A DNA stretch of 64,000 nucleotides, from contig NC_052471.1 of assembly GCF_009730915.1 (NCBI RefSeq), positions 29,918,185-29,982,184 on the forward strand, given 5' to 3'. The notes beneath the pieces were generated by a model that was given only the letters and a program-made list of their open reading frames with translations, did no database searches and had not been told where the DNA came from. Numbering within the stretch: position 1 is the stretch's first letter; every line of letters starts with the position of its first letter. The position numbers and the translations under genes are program-made. Source of the DNA: Dioscorea cayenensis subsp. rotundata (taxonomy: Eukaryota; Streptophyta; Magnoliopsida; Dioscoreales; Dioscoreaceae). Below are positions 61,701 to 64,000 of the stretch, piece by piece.

Positions 61701-64000
61701 GGGAAAATTACTGTTCACCCCTCGTAATTTTCAAAACTTCCCAAAAACCCCCTCCTACTTTTGCACACCCCGGACTGCTCTTCCATTAGTGTTTAACTTC
61801 CCTTTTACCCCCCACTGCTCACTTCAAACGTCCATGTTGTGAAATCCCATTTTTTAGCCCCCGAAAATGGTGGGAAAGAAAAGCGCCAAATCACATCATG
61901 CTCAACCTTTCTGAAGCGACTTTCTCGCTGGTTTAACGCTTTAAATATTTTTACTAATATGTTTAATAATTGTCATATCCGTGTAATACTTCCCATCTCC
62001 GCTTAACGTTATCTTTACATGTATAACTATTCATATTAACGCGTAAATTCTCAAAGTCTCTGCAGAAAAGCGGTGATCTTTTTCGCTTGATCCGAATTGC
62101 TGGCAGTGGCACGTGGCGGTGGCAGGTTATGGTATCCCGTGCATAAGAATTAATGATCAGCATTAAAATTTACGCACGGTAACATAATTCTTCCCGAACA
62201 CCCGCTCGTTCTCATCGACCAATGCTCGGCCATCGCTGCGTTTAACTTTTTTTCTGGACATGAAGAGTCGACCCCTACCGTGAATTCACACCATAAATAA
62301 CCGTAGAAAGAACCCTCCCCACTGGACAACCACTCCTCGTCGTCCTCATCATCCTCCTCCTCCTCCTCGCCCTCCTCTTCCCACTGGACAACCACTCTAT
62401 CTCGAAAGGATGTTTCGTGAACCTTCTTCCTTATCTTGAGAATCGTTTAATCGCAATCACGCAACAGTTAAACTATCTTTTTCAGCTCAGTCGAAAATGC
62501 TCTCATAATCGCCTCGAATCGCAGAGGATTCTTCACGGTGGATGACGAGCAAGCAATTGCTGAGCATTTCGACTTGGGTAGAAAAAGAAATTTTTTTCAC
62601 GTATTTCGTGATTCGAGGAGGATTCTCTAGAGGAGGGAGATCGGGAAACATCCTTTAAGACGGGGTTGATATTTATCACTGAGACTTTCTGCTACCATTT
62701 AAGAATATTACGTCGCTAGTACAACTATTACGCTCGTGTTTAACTATCGGGATCTTCGCTTTAAGTCCCGACCACGACACATTGATTAATAGTCGTTTTT
62801 CATGAACGTGTGTTGTTTAACCTTTTTAATGTTAGTACGTTATGCGGAGTTCAAGTTGATGCGCATGTTATGCAAACCGTGAGCAGTTCGAATGTACTGA
62901 CACTTGTTTCGTTATACTGAGGGTCGAGTCGTGAGTGTCCAAAAGTCCGAGCGATGTTGTAAATGTTGTAAATGTTGTAAATCTTTTTATAAATAAAAGC
63001 GAAACAAGCTTATTTGACCGTGAACTTCGAAATTTAAACATAGACCTAGTAAAAACAAACAATGTGGGAAACAAAAGAACGTCATTGTAAACAATAGAAA
63101 ATACGTAAATATGTTTAAATAGCGACAACGGTGTTTAAGAAAAAGTTACTCTTTAAACAATAACAACGGTGTAAACAATAGAAAAAGTTAAACACTACTC
63201 AAGTTACTCTTTAAACAATGACAACGGTGTTTAAGAAAATACGTAAAAGATGTTTAAACAGATGACCCGTGAGGTACCCATCTTCAACGCATGTCGCTGA
63301 AAGCATTCAATTTAAACAATAACATATTATTTAAATGATATAGACTTTTAGTGAAACAATTAACCGCTTTTTAAACACTATATGTATCTCGCTTTAAACA
63401 TAAAAAGCTGGACGTTTCTACTACGTAGACTCATGTTGAGTCGAGAACTTTCATTCGAACGATGATCAATATGTCTTCCTCGATGACAGTGACATATATT
63501 TCCCTTTTTGCCCCTTGGGATGGAGGGAAAAATACCGCTCAATCACATCACGCCTAGTCTAACCTCTCATGATACAATCGCGACTTTTTTTGTTTGCCTT
63601 TCTCCGATCGCTGCTTGTTCTTTACATCTTCTACTTCTTCTTCTTCGTCTTCTTTTTGTTCTTTTATTTCATTTGGTTTGATCTGATTTGGTTTTCGAAT
63701 CGATATATTATGGAGAGTTTTTGTGGTATTGCTAGATTCAACGGGGAGGGAAGAGTGCTAATGTTCACGGCTCGGACTTCTGGGAGTTGGTGTTAGACGA
63801 GATATGTGAGCCGATGGGGTCTCGAAGTTTCTCTTGTCGAGGGTTAAGTTCATCACACCGGATGGATATAAAAAGCGGTTTGCCCTAATCGAAAACGATG
63901 TTGACTTTCCAAATGGATGTGTCACATCCATTCCATCTTCAAATGTCGTCGTAGTTGATCTTGTCGTCGAGACGTAAAATGTGCCATTGACGAATCCCTA
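61701..64000 (+). mobile_element. Mutator-like element, copy C, left part (runs off the window)
   Basis: The GGGAAAATTACTGTTCACC terminus and the next 1.4 kb match copy A, including the GCATAAGAATTAA palindrome and the AAATGTTGTAAATGTTGTAAAT triplet near 62955-62982. The nine bases before it, TAAGCATAA, are the expected left duplication, but the right end is outside the window. Unlike A and B, it reaches a recognisable transposase start. It could be the longest copy. Confidence 0.85.
63710..64000 (+). pseudogene. MULE transposase N-terminal part, frameshifted, cut by the window end
   Basis: The frame opens MESFCGIARFNGEGRV and breaks after about 30 codons. Other frames then give DEICE, VKFITPDGYK, then ENDVDFPNGCV and VVVDLVVE. 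This is the N-terminal region typical of plant MuDR-type transposases. At least three frame changes occur in 280 bp. The catalytic DDE region would lie to the right of 64000. Confidence 0.55.

Overview
The window is plant nuclear DNA. It has intron-split genes with GT-AG junctions, AT-rich intergenic sequence full of (AT)n microsatellites, and plant-only gene families (NAC, ALOG, PMT, PUB). Two assembly gaps are present: 1-50, and a 1000-N block at 41911-42910. The species is not fixed. The phenylalanine ammonia-lyase (PAL) has Phe, not the His of grass bifunctional enzymes, at its specificity position, so I lean to a dicot or a non-grass monocot.

Six host genes can be rebuilt exon by exon: a Golgi PMT8/9-type putative methyltransferase (9551-12562, +, 7 coding exons, 622 aa); an STK19-family winged-helix protein (13353-17379, +, 8 exons, 262 aa); a NAC transcription factor (24439-25355, +, 3 exons, 256 aa); an ALOG/LSH protein (29709-30251, +, one exon, 180 aa); a PUB3-like U-box/ARM E3 ligase (37896-40459, -, 4 exons, 728 aa); and PAL (53716-55952, +, 2 exons, 717 aa). 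They are independent plant transcription units and do not form a pathway cluster.

The rest is mostly mobile DNA. Three same-orientation copies of one Mutator-like (MULE) family lie at 576-7603, 21267-24171 and 61701 to the window end. The first two are flanked by perfect 9-bp target-site duplications. Between them they hold remnants of a MuDR-type transposase on the plus strand and an antisense Ulp1/C48-like cysteine protease. The second copy ends 268 bp upstream of the NAC start codon. Two short MULE-type MITEs also have 9-10 bp duplications (8126-8317 and 37298-37658). Between PUB3 and PAL lie a decayed Ty1/copia fragment and a nearly full-length L1-type LINE broken by stops and frameshifts. 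A 5'-truncated LINE copy lies at 58690-60040, and several LINE-like 3' tails are scattered about.

The main points for a second look are: the transposase-plus-antisense-protease MULE family and its odd CG/CAG/CTG differences between copies; the MULE inserted next to the NAC promoter; a second PAL-promoter-like segment just downstream of PAL, suggesting a former tandem copy; probable 3'UTR introns in the STK19 gene; and an isolated GC-rich, ACGT/W-box-rich island at 33.5-34.4 kb with no gene assigned.
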